64,000 nucleotides of DNA from Neogale vison (taxonomy: Eukaryota > Chordata > Mammalia > Carnivora > Mustelidae): the NCBI RefSeq assembly GCF_020171115.1, contig NC_058099.1:100740001-100804000 (forward strand), in the 5' to 3' direction. The notes under the pieces are model-generated. The model was not told the origin of the DNA, ran no database searches, and was given only the letters and a program-made list of their open reading frames with translations. Below are positions 52,277 to 64,000 of this stretch, one piece after another. The position numbers and the translations under genes were made by a program. Each line of letters begins with the position of its first letter. The stretch's first letter is position 1.

Positions 52277-52330
52277 CCTGTCCCTCCTGTCCCTCCTGTC
52301 CCTCCTGTCCCTCCTGTCCCTCCTGTCCCG
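52277..52330 (+). repeat. CCTGTCCCT 9-bp repeat, six copies
   Basis: Six head-to-tail copies, five perfect and the last ending CCCG. All-pyrimidine apart from the G, with a purine-rich complement. Confidence 0.97.
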
Positions 52331-55300
52331 TCTGTGGGGCTCGTGAGCCGCGGAGGGAGGCGTGTCAACGGCTGTTTTATAAACTTCACAGGGTTCGGTT
52401 CTTTCCCGTACCAACCTCTTCTTGGCTGTGGTAGTTTGTGTTCTCCAGCCCCTTGGACGGTCTACGTCTGACTGAGACTTTAGTCTGCTGTGCGGGCTTT
52501 GCCGGGGTGGGGGGCAGCTGGGCTGCTGCATTTTCACGGTGATGGTTCTCCAATGTCTGGCTACGCTGGGCGCTCCGCTCCCCTGCCTGTCTGCGGATCC
52601 ATGACCGGCACGTTCCCCCTTCCCACCTTCTCGTCTCATTTGTAAAACACAGACCTTAAGAAGGTCGGTGGTTCTCAACTCTTCTTAGCTCTGGTACATG
52701 TTGTCGGGGGGAACGTATCTGTGGGAGCACAGTGAGGCAACGTGGGGTGGGGGGCAGGTGCCAACCGGGTCCCTCCGGCGGCCTTGCCTCTACACGGACT
52801 GTGCCCTGTGGCTCCTGGGCCAGCGACCCCGTCCCCGTGCGGCCAACAGGCCTGACGTTCCGGAAGGCTGGTTCGCGCTCCAACACGGTCGGATTCCTTG
52901 CGGGGAATCCCCAGACCTGAATGTCTGTGCAATCCCTCCCTCCCCACTCATTCCGGCACGGTTCTAGGAAGGGACACGCACACCCTCACGCTCTGCATGG
53001 GAACAGAAGCCCCGTCCGCAGCTTCCAGAGGAAGCCTCGGCTCCGAAGGCCACACGCGGCGGTGGCGATGGGTGTGGCCAGGGGACACGTCCCTAAGTGG
53101 ACCTCCAGACTTCAAAGGGACCATTTCCAGAAAAGACCAGGCTAAGCTCCAGTGTTGGCCTCTGTGGATCGTGTCAGCATTGAGTCAGTCCGTTCTTGGC
53201 ATTTTATCACAAGAAGGATGAAACGGCCTTTTTCAGCTGGGCCCGCAGCTGCTTTTCCTCAGCTACTGTGCAGAGCAAACGGCAGGCGGGGACCTGCGGC
53301 CCCGTTTCTGATCTAGAAATAAGTCAGAACACAAAGATGTGCAAATACCTGATATTCTTAAAATAGTCCTGTGTGTCTTGGTGGTTTTTTCTTTCCTTAA
53401 GGGCGCTTGAGTTCCTGCCGAGGGTTGAGGAAGTGAGAGTTTTGAATTGGGCTGTCCGCTTCTCTCGGGAGAGGATGGTTCTTTTTTTTAAGGGTTTCTG
53501 AGAGGGAAACTGAATTTCTTCCTCCTAAGGGTATCGGTTTTGCATGAACCCAACTCCCTGCACTACTAACTACTCTTAGTGCCACGCTGCGAATCCCAAT
53601 AGTAAATTCCGGGCACAGCCCCAGAGGTCTGTACCGGGAAGTCCGTTTCCCGGGCTCTGGGCAGTCCCTGGCTGTATCTCCCTCCAGCCCAGGACCAGGG
53701 CGCCCCACGCTGCTCTCCCTGTCCCGTTATAAATATTCCAGAAGGATCCTGGATGTTCCATCTCAAGCGCCATGATGCACTTCGGGGTGGTCACTGTTCT
53801 GGGTAATCCGGAGTCAAACTCCTGAGAACCCCCACAACAGGGATCAGCTTTTGGTCTCCCCTTGTCCACGTGGAGGCGTTCAGGGGCAGCACCTCGGCCT
53901 GTCCTGGCCGTCCCCATGGGTCTCCAGGGGTGTCACTGAAGGCCACAGGAAGGAAACGCAGCCCAGAGCACCGCTGGGCAGAGGAAGGTGGTATGTGGGG
54001 AGGCCTCCCCCACCAGAGGCCCCCAGCGTCTTCTGATCTTCCCCCCTCTGCGACACAGCCGGCCCTCACTCTTCTTACTTTCCACCTAAGACGCACAGTC
54101 TCCTAAGGGCTCGATGGTGGCGTCTGGGGTCTCAGCCGTGCTGCTCATCCCACGTGTTCGGCCCCAGAATGAGATCGGACCCCAGCCGCTCCGCAGGGGG
54201 TCACTGCCCGGCCACAGGACCCCACCCGGGTCACCTCTGCCCCAGCCTCTAACTGCGAGGCTCGGTTTCCCTGGACATCACGGCAGGGGACTCACGCGGC
54301 TTCTACTCTTCCCTCCGGCTGCCCGGGCCTGGACTGCCTCTGCAGGATTCCTCTGTGTGTGTGCCAGGCACTTGGAGGTCACCGTGTCCTCACTATGCCT
54401 GGCACGCCCTCCACGGTGGGACGGGGCGGGGACACACCCGTGCGCTCCTGCGCTGACAGCTCCTCCCTGGGTGGCCAGAGGGCGCTGGCGAGGGTACATC
54501 CACGTGCACACAGCTAACGTTGTCTACAGAATTTAAGGAACAAACCACACCCAGCCACGCAGGTGACCGGGTGAAGGAGTACTGGAGGGGAACGGAGCCA
54601 CGGGACCTCACTGCAGCCGTGCCGCGGGGGAGCCGGGGCTCTGAGCGTCCGTGCTCTCCGGCCACCGCTAACACGCCCGCCCGGCACGACTTCTGGTGAA
54701 GGCACGTTCACCGCAGGCTGTCGCCTGGTCCCTACAGGCTCCGGCCCTTTACTGCCCCCAGAGAGCGCCGTTCTGTAAATCATCCACCCAACACAAGAGT
54801 AAATGGACCCGCCCATCGAGGGAGGGAGTTTCTGTTCCCAGGTTCGTCTGACCTCCGGCTGGAAATCCAGTCAAATTTCAGGAACATGATTCACTCTGGG
54901 CCCCAAAGGTACTGCTCTCTCCGGGACTCTGGCAGCCCGCCCCCCCACTCCAGGAACAGCCCGTTCCTGTGCGGGGCCCCGCAGTCCTCCTGGGGGCGTG
55001 AGGCGGGTCGCGCCCGCCCAGGCCAGCAGCAGCACCCGGATGCCCTCGGGGGGCGGGAGGTCCTCGGCCAGGGCAGGTGGTGTGGGGCTGGCCAGATGCC
55101 TGGCTGAGAGCAAGGCCCCACCTGCCGGCCCACGCTCCTGAGGGACAAGCTGTATGTTTTCAGGGCAAGTTGAAGCTCCGTGTGTTCGTGGGTGTGGTGG
55201 GGGGTGTGGAGGCAGAGCCCCCCAAGGACCCGGGACTGGACCTTTGGTTCACACAGACCCGGTGCCAGGAAGCCAGGCAGATCTGCCGGGAGCAGTTTCT

Positions 55301-58199
55301 TGCTGGCCAACTGGCAGAGAGGAGCAAGGGCCGACCCTAGCCGGGGCCTCCGAGCGGTCTCAGAGCGGACCGTCCACCCAGGGCTCCGCTCCCTCTGCCA
55401 CAGTGGGAAGTCAGGGACCCAGACCAGGTGCAGCCACCTCCCCCTCGGAGAGCCCCCGCCGCCCCCGAGGGCATCTGCCTCCACTAAGATTCCAGAGCAG
55501 GAAACCATCAGCCTGAGCTGTGTGCTTCAGGGAAGGCTCACGCGGCCAGGCACGAGGGGCAGAAGAGGTCCCCAGGCCCCCGCTAGAGGCTACTGGTGCG
55601 GTGGCTGCGCCAAGCCCTGCTCCCACCACCCGTGCGCCAGCCGCCTGGCCCTGCGGACATCGGGACTTCCACTAAGGCTGCTGCAGAGAGCCCCCTGCCT
55701 CCCGAACACTGCAATGGAAGCAGCAGACACAGCCCAGCAGGTCCCCTTCTGCTCGAAACCACAGGCGCGCACCTCATCACACTGAGACGAAATTACGCCC
55801 AGAATCCCCCTGCGAGGGCGTTTGGGGCCAGTGGTTGCTTTCTGGCCTGCGCACGTAGGGATGGCCAACCAGAAAGAGATCAAAATGATGCGTCATATTT
55901 ACTAAAAATGGCAATTTAAAATGCAACGAACGCGTGTTTCGAACAGATAGTGAATCCAGACAAAAGAAGAATTTAGCCCCATTTCCCCGGCTTCTTTCTC
56001 CCATAGAAAACAGCATCACCCACTGGCTCAGATGGGGAGCGGGTGAGCCACAGCCCAGGGGCCAAAGCCAGCTCTCTGCCTGCCACGGTCCGTCAAGTTT
56101 TACAAGAACTCATTCACTCATATTGCTCCGCACCCAGTTTCCAGGTTGTAACCACAGGGGTGGGGGTTGAAATGCAGAGTGTCCGACCTTGGACCCGAAA
56201 TGATTTTCTACCTGGTCCTTCAGGCGTGAGTCGACTTGGCCCTGATCTGTGCCCTTGAGCCTGAAGCTGCATCCAGAGGTCCTGGGACGTAACGACTGGG
56301 AAGCACGTGCCACTCGGGAGGCACGACCACCTGTAGCCTCCCGGGCCCCCTACTGCCTGGCCAGCGTTCGCTCGTGGAAGAGAGAGCAAGAGAGCATGGG
56401 CGCCAAGCTCACACCGGGGGAAAGAGCGTGTGCACCATGACTCCCGCTGGGCCGGCCGGCATCCCGGAGCACCAGCACATCCCAGAGATGGGCCGCCAGC
56501 TCCTAGGAAGCGCAGCTGCGGCCTCTGTTCCCATGGGTGCTGGGGCGTCTCTGAATCACAAGACCTGCCTGGACCACGGGCTGCGGGACGGAGACCCCAG
56601 CAGCTTGGGGAGGGCCCTACCTTACCGGAGAACCAAAGGACAAGCGGGTTCCTGCTTCAGAAGGTTTAGCTCGGCCGCGATGCTGTACCCAGGCACGTCC
56701 GTCCCCATCTCGGGTGTGAACGGTTCCCTGGGTGCAGACAGAGCCACGTCGTTGGGCTTGCTGTCATCTCGTGCAAAAAGGTGGGTCTGAAAAGGCTGAG
56801 TGGCAAGGAGCCCCTGAGGCTCGGTCTGCCAGAGCTCCAGTCCGTCTGGGTACCTGACGCTCCAGGGGATGAAAGCAGGCCGGGCCGGGGAGCCAAGCGA
56901 GGGACAGCTGGCCCGCAATGGAGCGACTCTGATGCCCCCTCTTGGTTGGCAGCTGCCCCCAGCCCCTGTTCTCTTCCTCTGGCTTCCCTCCTCCATGTCT
57001 CCCCAACCTTCTTGTCCTTCCCTGCACCTGGGCCCCCCACCGCTGGCCTTGGGACCTCTTCTTCTTCCCCTGTCCCACTCAGGCAGTGCTGGAACCCGCT
57101 CTCCCTGTGCCCTTCCAATGCCCCCCCAGAGGCCCCGTGGCTGTGTGTGGGAGGCTGGGGGCACACCCCAGACCAGAGAATGAGTCTCAATCCAACCTTC
57201 CCGGGGACTGCGTCAGGCATGGACATTCTAGAACTCTCTGTCAGAGACATTTGAGGGGTCTCTGCTGGTGGCCTCTGGGGAAGGGTGTCCTTGCTGCAGA
57301 GAGAGACAGAGGCAGGGACGGCGCCTCCCCTTTTCCTGCCCGTGGACAGCTTGCGGAGCACTATCGGGCACAGGAAGATGGACAGAACCCGCATTCTCGG
57401 TGGTACCAGGAGATGAATTAATCAACTCTGGAATCACCCCGACTCCAGAATTTGCGCTACATGAGGAAACGCATTTCCCTTGCCATCCAGGAGACGCTGA
57501 ATTCATTTGTGTGTCACTTGCGGCTCCTGTCCCCGCGGCTCCAACCGGTGCTGGAGTGACTGCCGCCTCGCAAATGCCCCCCACGGACCCCCGTCTTCCC
57601 TCTGTCCCCGGCCACCGCCTTCCCTCCAAGCCTCAGACGCTGCGGGGAGCCTTACACCACCCCCAGCGTGAACCCGCTCCCCGAAGCCCCGGCGGCCACG
57701 TGCGCCCCCGAGAAGCCCCACGCCCCGCTGGCCTGCGCCCCCACCTTCTCCTGCCGGGTCCGAAGGTGACCCTAATCTATTTAAAACTGAGTCGGACTTC
57801 TGCTTCTAGTAGGAATGAATGGGGTCACCAGAAACGGAACTCCTGCTGGGCGTGGGAGAAAAGCTGGACAGAGACGTGGGTCCAGGGCGCTGGGGAAGTC
57901 ACAGCACATTCGAGAATTGCCAGGCCGGATCCCGGTGAAGACGGGGACAGCCCAGGCCAGCTCAGCTCAGTGGCTCTTTCCCAGGGGTCCTTTCCCACTT
58001 CACGGACAGTGCCTGACAGACAGGGTGGCGTATCCCATGGAGTAACTGAAGCCAGGTCTGAATGGGATATGAAGTCACGGGAACATTGGCCGGAGTGAAA
58101 GACCCGATTTTTCCACAGATGTGGTTGGGCCTGTGGGAGAGTCACATGCAGCTGTGGGAAAACCCAGAGCTGGCTCACGCCGCGCACGCGCCCCACAGA

Positions 58200-59215
58200 T
58201 CCAAATGTCAAAGACAAGACAAGACCATTCTCAGGCAAAAATGTAAGAGGATAAATTCTTGGACACGGGACGGAGAAAGACGCATGCAACAGGGCCAAAA
58301 AGCACTACCCACAAACAAGAAGACTTGGCAACTTGCTCTATGATACTTGTCAGACCCTCTGGTCCCCCAGGGCACTGGTAAGAAGGGAGGAGATCATCAG
58401 TCAGAAGGAGACAGGCGGTATCCGCAGCGCACCGACCTTCCCAAGGGCTCTGTCCTGGTGTGTAGAAGGGCATCCTACCAACAAACAGAACAGCTGACCA
58501 TCAAACAGAAAACTGAGCAAGAGCGCATACGCACACAGTAAACCCACGAGCAGGTGCTTCACGGATCGCCACGCGAGCAACGGCCAAAACTGAGAGCGCC
58601 AGGGCACTGGTTGGACGTGTGGTGACAGGGCTGTCGGGGCTGCGGGAAGGCCCGTCGACCAGCTTTGGAGGGCAGCTCAGTATCGTTCACTAAAGCCAAG
58701 GACACAGTCTGTGTGGGAACCGCCACGTTCAGCAGCAAGCGTGTTCCCAGCGGACCCACGCTGCAGGGGTCAGCACAGCGGCACTCAGCGCGCGTGTCTG
58801 TTCCAGCCCCAAACTGAAAACAGAAGTAGGGCAGGGAGAGAGACGGGTGTGTAAGGTGTGTGAGCAGACAGGAAGGAAAAGGAATGATCTGCTGCTAAAT
58901 ACAGCCAGCCTGAGACCACAGACTACTCACCGCACCACGCGTTCATGGAGACAAGCATCAAAGCCAGCGGGGCTCCACCACAGCATTCCATCGCTAAAGA
59001 AAGCAAGAAAGTGATTTCCATCAAAGGCAGGATAATTGTTACCTTTAGGGGCAGGGACACAAGCGGGGGGGCTCCTGGGAGCGGCTGCCTGGTCCTTCTG
59101 GCCCGGGGCCTGGCTATGCAGGTATTTACGTGCTGATACGTTATCTCGGCTCTGCACCATTTTTTGACTGTGCTTTATATTTCACAATAAATGCAAGATA
59201 AAAGGAAAATCTGCT
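58200..59215 (+). mobile_element. Old LINE (HAL1/L1ME-like) 3' end
   Basis: Sense stations in order: a CGGCCAAAACTGAGAGC block (58576), a block near 58900-58990 with TTCATGGAGACAAGCATC, AGGATAATTGTTACCTTTAG (59029) and the end TTATATTTCACAATAAATGC (59172). These match, from memory, the 3' UTR of HAL1/L1ME elements, ending at its poly(A) signal AATAAA. It is old and non-coding. Confidence 0.65.
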
Positions 59216-60945
59216 CTTGGCCCCAGTCAGTGCAGCCTGCCGGGGAACGGCTGGCCTGGCTTCTGACTGTCCGCACTCGGGATTCACACAAAGACTCACA
59301 GCACAGAGCCCAGCCGCACTTTTCCTTCCGGACACCTTGGATCTCCTCCCCGCTCACGTGTCCACGTTCGGTTCCGGTCCCCGGACCTTAGCACACCCGC
59401 CACCGCTAGGGATCCAGTCGCAAGCCCTTCCGTGCGTGGGTCTAACTATGCTATTTACTCCTAATCTTGCAATGAATCGGTGATTCACTCAACGCTTGCT
59501 TCTGACCAGTGCTTTGATGAGTAATTTTATCTTCTCTCATCTCAGAGCGGTGTTTGTGAATGGTACCGTCTCAATTATCCACCCCGTGAAGCCCACGACG
59601 CTACCATCTCAGGGGTGCAGACGGTGATGCCTGGCACTCCTGACTCAGCTCTCGGGGCTGGGCGCCGCGATGCGCTGGGGTTGGAGCCCGGGCTGGTCCC
59701 TGCACCCCGCCGGGCTGGCCGGGTGTTCTGCTCCGCACACTGTCTTCCCGGCCCTGCAGCCGGGCCTCTTCTCATGAGACTCGGGGCTGCAGACCCTGTT
59801 CCAAAATTGTCACGCTGGCTAACGTCCTGCAGGCCAAAGCCGGTTGCCTAGTCGCGGTGATTCGGAGGGGACAACACCAGGGTGTGAATACCAGGGCTCA
59901 GTAGCGCCAAGCACAGCACATACGCGGGCATCATCCTAATACACGTGTAAGAGTAGAGTCAGTATGTTTAGAAATACAAATACAGGGGACCATTCAGACG
60001 CGCATAATCAGGGATACTTACAGCAATGGAAAGACTTAGCAGGTTTGGATACATTTTTTCCTTCTTTGACACTTTGACCAGTAATTCACCAAAGACCAAA
60101 GCTCTGTGACTTGAGGACTCATTCACAGCATCACTGGTTACAAAGTTTCCCAAGAGTAGGTGTTTTCCTGGATACTGTAACTCTCATCTACTTGAGAAGT
60201 GGCAGTTTTAAGTGGGTGAGATTTCGAGCCCCAGGGATGTATCATGAAAGGATAAAACCCCTCCAAAACACAGTCCGAGTGAGCTGAGCGATCAAGGGCT
60301 GATTGTTGCCCAAGGTCTAGGGGCTCTGGCCGCCTTCCTGAAGCCTGGCTCTGATTCAACACCTCTCCTGAGCTTCTCAGAGCATCCTTCCCTATCAAAC
60401 CGTCCCGCTGCTAGAAATCACGTCTGGGCATTTGCAATCCCACTGTTAGAAATCACTGAACGTGGAGGAACGACTAGGACATTCACTGGAACAAATTAGA
60501 ACACGAGAGCCCAGCACTGAGGTTTCATTGTCAGTCCAGGGCACGGCGCAGTCTGGGTGGAAAGTACCCGTGCCGCACAAAACTCCGAACCACGAGTCCG
60601 CAGTCACCGGGGGCTACTTCCTGGAAACGCGCCGGCGCCGCTCCTCCCTGCCTCCCCCACCAGCGGTGTGACTCCCTGCTAACGGGCGGGGAGCTCCAGG
60701 TTGCCTGCCGCCACTTCTGAACAGCTCGAGGCTGCTGGGCTCCTCCTCTCTGGGGGGAGTTTTGTGGAGCGGCCACCCGGTGTGCACCTGCCCGCCTCCT
60801 TGAGGTGGTGTGGTCGCAACCCAGGACGCCGCCATCGGCACCCTATTTTGTGTTCCATACAAGCAACTGCTTCCTGAATAACGCCAGTAGAAGTGTTTAA
60901 ATAAGAAAATAATGTGCTTTAAAAGACCTTTCATTTGGCCAAATT
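59216..60945. other. Flank between old repeats, nothing recognised
   Basis: Unassigned single-copy sequence, GC-rich to 59850 and AT-richer afterwards. No exon, RNA gene or repeat identified. Confidence 0.5.
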
Positions 60946-60949
60946 GGTG

Positions 60950-61130
60950 AGGGCTTACTAGATGCCAGATGCTCTATTTATGACCCGACTTGACCCTCGC
61001 AGTGTCTGGCAAGAAGCATCCCGGTGCCCATTTCACAGGCCTGCAAACCAAGGTCCAGAGCGGTGGGCCACGTGGGCAAGACGGCACAGCCAGCAGGACC
61101 AGGAAGCAGGACCAAGTCAGCCCTTTGGCC
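60950..61130 (+). mobile_element. MIR element
   Basis: Follows the MIR consensus: a GCTTACTAGATGCCAGATGC start, a TTGACCCTCGCAGTG block, GGTGCCCATTTCACAGGCCT, GGTCCAGAGCGGTGGGCCAC and a CACAGCCAGCAGGACCAGGA block. An ancient mammal-wide tRNA-SINE. Confidence 0.8.
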
Positions 61131-61204
61131 AGAAGCCTAGTGCCCTCCCTCCGTGTACAGCCTTTCCCAGCACGGCACCCAGCCCAGAACTCAGATGTTA
61201 GCCT

Positions 61205-61525
61205 GGGCTCGTGTCTAGAGGAGTCCTGTCCCCTAGAAAGAGAATGCAAGTCACAAATGTGAGCCACTTGGTGAATTTTGAATCTCCTAGTAGCCACACT
61301 GCAAAACCAAAACAAAGTGAAATTAGTTTTAATAACATTTTATCTGACTCAATATAAGGAAATAGTATTTCCAACATGTAGCCAGTGTAAAAACATTACT
61401 AGCCAGATATGGCTATTTTTTTTTTTTTTAACCATGCAGCCATCTGGGTTGGGACTGGCCACATTTCAAACAGCACCAGCTGTGTGGGCTACTGGCCACC
61501 CTACCGGACAGTGCAGATTCCAGTC
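61205..61525 (+). mobile_element. Ancient DNA-transposon-like repeat, class uncertain
   Basis: Matches, from memory, a widespread old repeat with GTGAGCCACTTGGTGAATTT, CTAGTAGCCACACTGCA, a TTTTAATAACATTTTATCTG block, then GGGACTGGCCACATTTCAAA and a CTACTGGCCACCCTACCGGA end. The beginning and end share GTAG/GCCAC-type sequence as terminal inverted repeats would. Family name not assigned. Confidence 0.5.
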
Positions 61526-62354
61526 CTTTGAGGTGTCAGGGTTTCTTAAACTGTGTTCAAACCAATGTCAACTATAGAGATGTCTTTGTTCTCCAAGCAC
61601 ATGGGTGTGAGTGGGTACAAGGAGGAAAGAAATCAGATAGAAATAGCCAACAGTAAAGCACCCCCCGCCCCAATAAACGCTCACAACGTCCGCAGCACAG
61701 TGTGGGCTGCAGGCAGGGTTGTCTCAGGGACACGGAGCGGGGGTCCCAGGCACCTGCAGGGCTCTGTGCGGCTGGCTTGGTGGTATTCGTTACACATCCA
61801 CGGGGAACACACACAGGGACCACTGCATCCGTGCCAGGCCCTTCCCCCCACACCCGAGTCCGCCATAGCTTCGGGGACAGGCACCCCGTGCTTGGCTCTG
61901 ACAGCCCGTCCACAATCAGTGGATAAACTCTGCACTGACTGTTTCCCAAACCAACCACTGAATGCACTGGCCAAAGAGCCCTGCCCTCTGCACCCCACAA
62001 CAGGGCAACGACGACCTGCTCTGGGCCGGATCTTGCTAAGCTGTGTCATTTTGGAGCAAGCCAAATTTTCTAAGAAGGCGCTTGGAGACACGCGCGCACC
62101 TCGAGGCTGAAGCTTTACGTTGGGGTGCTGTGCTGGGGGGCGGGGAGCAACCGCGGCTGGCTGTCCCCGAGCCACCACACGTGCACGCTGGCCGGACACC
62201 GGCCTGTCCGGGTCGTGACTGGCACACCACGCGGCCGTCCCCAGCACAGCCAGGAGCAGGTGTGCGCTTGCCTGAATGGGCTGCTCTGTCTGCTTTCTCA
62301 GGGCCTGCCCCCACCTCGGGGTCCACAGGGGCCTGCGCATCCCTGGACTCAACA

Positions 62355-62745
62355 CTAAGACATTGACTCACCCAGTTCTGGGGGCCAGCAGGGTGGGCTG
62401 GCAGGCTGGAAATTCAGGTAGAACTTGACTCTGCAGGGATGGATCTGGACTATGTAGGGAAGACCAGCAAATTGGAAACACAGACAGGGTTTCTATGGGG
62501 TGGCCTAGAGGCAGAATTTCCTCCTTCCTCTGGGAACCTCCGGTTGGCTTTGAAGGCCTTCTACTGATTGGATGAGGCCCACCCACATAGATCTGCTTTA
62601 CTCAAAGTCTGCCGATGTGTTCATCACATCTGGAGAAATATCTCCCTGGTGACCTAGACTGGTGTTTGGCCAAACAGCTGGGCACTGCAGCTAACCAAGG
62701 AGACAAAATTAACTTCCCAATCATAAGACCATTAAAAGCAATATT
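62355..62745 (+). mobile_element. Ancient interspersed repeat, family unassigned
   Basis: Stations GACTCACCCAGTTCTGGGGG, CTGATTGGATGAGGCCCACC, CTGCTTTACTCAAAGTCTGC and GGCCAAACAGCTGGGCACTG appear in the order of a common mammalian repeat. Diverged; class unknown to me. Confidence 0.5.
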
Positions 62746-64000
62746 ACTGGTATAACAGCCTGAAGTTTATGGCTCAGTATTTACTCCCTTGAAAGCGCAG
62801 GGCAGAGAAAGATACGGGAACAAAGTGTCACTGGAGGCCTGGTTCACCGAGGAGCCACGTGACTGTGCTGCTTCTCTGGTAAAACGGAAGGTTTTACCAG
62901 AGCCAAATCCTCACTCAGAAAAACAAAAACAAAACCAGACTCTGTAGTGCTGGTCACAACTCCGGCCGCCCAAGGCCGAGTGGGGCGGGTCAGCAGCTCA
63001 CCGTGACCGTGTAAAATCGCAGAGACAGCTCAGCATCGCTACTCAAGTCACAGGCTTGCGGTGCCGGCTCTGTGTTCTATGAGGTGCTCTAACATAAATA
63101 CGCAGCTTTTAGGTGACAAGGGTTGTTCACGTCATATTCCGCATCACTTTGGGAAATTCTGCTGGACCCCAAAGAGAGATCCGTTGCAGCAAATCTCATC
63201 CAATGTTAGTACAGAGAGAGTTTCGTTTTGCTTGTCAAATGTAATTTTTACCTCGGGTATGTGTTTTGAAAGTGGTCCAGGGAAACTTATTCTAATTTCT
63301 CCGATGGAGGACTTGCCCCCACATATTTGAATTTATCATAAGGAGAAAAACCCGAAATTAGAACTAAGAACATATAAAATGTGGGTAGCTGAGGCTTCCC
63401 CCAATCTTTAGCAGGTGAGAACAGGATCTGGGAAGCCCCAGGGTAGACGGGCTCACCCCGTGGGTTCTGGTGGGTCCTGGGGCCCAGCTGGGCTGGGGAG
63501 GGGGTTCTGAGCAGCAGCTGCATAGGGGTCTGCACGCATGGCCTCTGGCCTGTGTGGGACTGAGACCACCTGGTGGACTGCGTCCCACAGCCTTGGCCTC
63601 AGTGGAGGCCCAGCGGCCCCCAGGGAAGCCCCGTGGTCGACCCTCACACGTGACCCCACGCCGTGCACTCTCCCGCGGCTGGGGCTTCCTGCCGTAAGTG
63701 CGCATGAGGAAGCTTCAGGAGGTCCACGTCACTCGAGAACCACCTGCCGGTCCCCAGAGTCTGTGGCGGGGCCTGACCCAAGGGAGGCGTGAGGACCCCC
63801 CCAGCTCACGAGGGGAGAGGTGGCAGCAAGGCCATATGGCAGACGAACTTAGGGGATGCAAGATGTCCCAGAAGGCATCTTAGGAAAATCCACGCTGCCC
63901 CCCAGTCCGAGGATGGTGTGCGGGGAGGGACACGGGGACCTCTCTGTCGTTCCCCAAGCCCTGAGGCCTGAGAAGGAGCCGGCACCGGGCTATAGGCCGC
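62746..64000. other. Window end, no gene recognised
   Basis: Unassigned sequence: AT-balanced to about 63400, GC-rich after. No coding or RNA gene seen. Confidence 0.5.

Larger units (their letters stand above)
44223..58190. other. SYK 3' flank, GC-rich, no gene recognised
   Basis: About 14 kb of mostly GC-rich single-copy sequence. I see microsatellites (45521-45589, 45912-45936), a possible MIR scrap near 46840-46900, a 9-bp tandem repeat at 52277-52330 and a CTCF-like core at 54472-54485. The long frames (for example 276 codons at 57268-58098 and 242 on the minus strand at 56666-57394) are proline/arginine/glycine-rich, have no recognisable domain and fit chance openness in GC-rich DNA. 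An untranslated RNA gene cannot be excluded. Confidence 0.6.

Noticed and set aside
56666..57394. 242-codon minus-strand frame
   Set aside because: Overlaps the other long frames at the same locus and has no family similarity; no exon-like boundaries.
57268..58098. 276-codon + strand frame in the 3' flank
   Set aside because: Proline-rich and without a recognised motif; it sits among competing frames on both strands of similar length, as expected for GC-rich DNA.

Overview
This is a mammalian nuclear window holding almost the whole coding part of one gene, SYK (spleen tyrosine kinase), on the + strand, followed by about 20 kb of 3' flank. Thirteen coding exons between 3584 and 42165 join in frame across consensus GT-AG sites into a 635-residue protein with no stop or frameshift. 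The usual non-coding first exon and the promoter are not recognised here and should lie upstream of base 1. The interspersed repeats are tRNA-derived SINEs of the carnivoran (SINEC/Can-SINE) type, so the host is a carnivoran. The young copy at 40.75 kb has a tail type that I associate with arctoid caniforms, perhaps a musteloid. That finer placement rests on memory of SINE tails and is weak.

Layout: 1-3583 is the 3' part of intron 1, with an old MER5-like DNA transposon. 3584-5804 holds exons 2-3 (N-terminal SH2, interdomain A, start of the C-terminal SH2). 5805-14943 is the 9.1 kb intron 3, with degenerate minisatellites and an antisense SINE. 14944-19252 holds exons 4-7 (rest of the C-SH2 and interdomain B), including the in-frame cassette exon 7 that separates SYK-L from SYK-S, and a 14-copy 31-bp minisatellite in intron 4. 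19253-26624 is intron 7, with a CpG-rich block, an old LINE remnant, a full CTCF consensus and several short duplications. 26625-31124 holds exons 8-11 (tyrosine-rich linker, then the kinase N-lobe to the activation loop). 31125-37256 is intron 11, with a decayed sense L1 carrying a nested SINE. 37257-42165 holds exons 12-14 (kinase C-lobe and the YYY tail), with a recent SINE in intron 13. The 3' UTR probably ends near 44.22 kb after a poly(A) signal. 44.2-64 kb shows no recognisable gene, only old repeats (HAL1/L1ME-like, MIR and others).

The encoded protein has every hallmark of an active SYK: a phosphotyrosine-binding arginine in both SH2 domains (R41, R194), linker tyrosines Y323/Y348/Y352, glycine loop G378-G383, K402, E420, gatekeeper M448, D494, D512, activation-loop Y525/Y526 and C-terminal Y629-Y631. 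The most interesting non-coding signals are a perfect 33-bp tandem repeat just after exon 8 carrying four T-MARE/AP-1-type sites, the weak donor of cassette exon 7 with a CpG-rich block and CTCF-like sequences downstream, and the hairpin-forming VNTR in intron 4. I found no strong evidence for an entirely new biological system.
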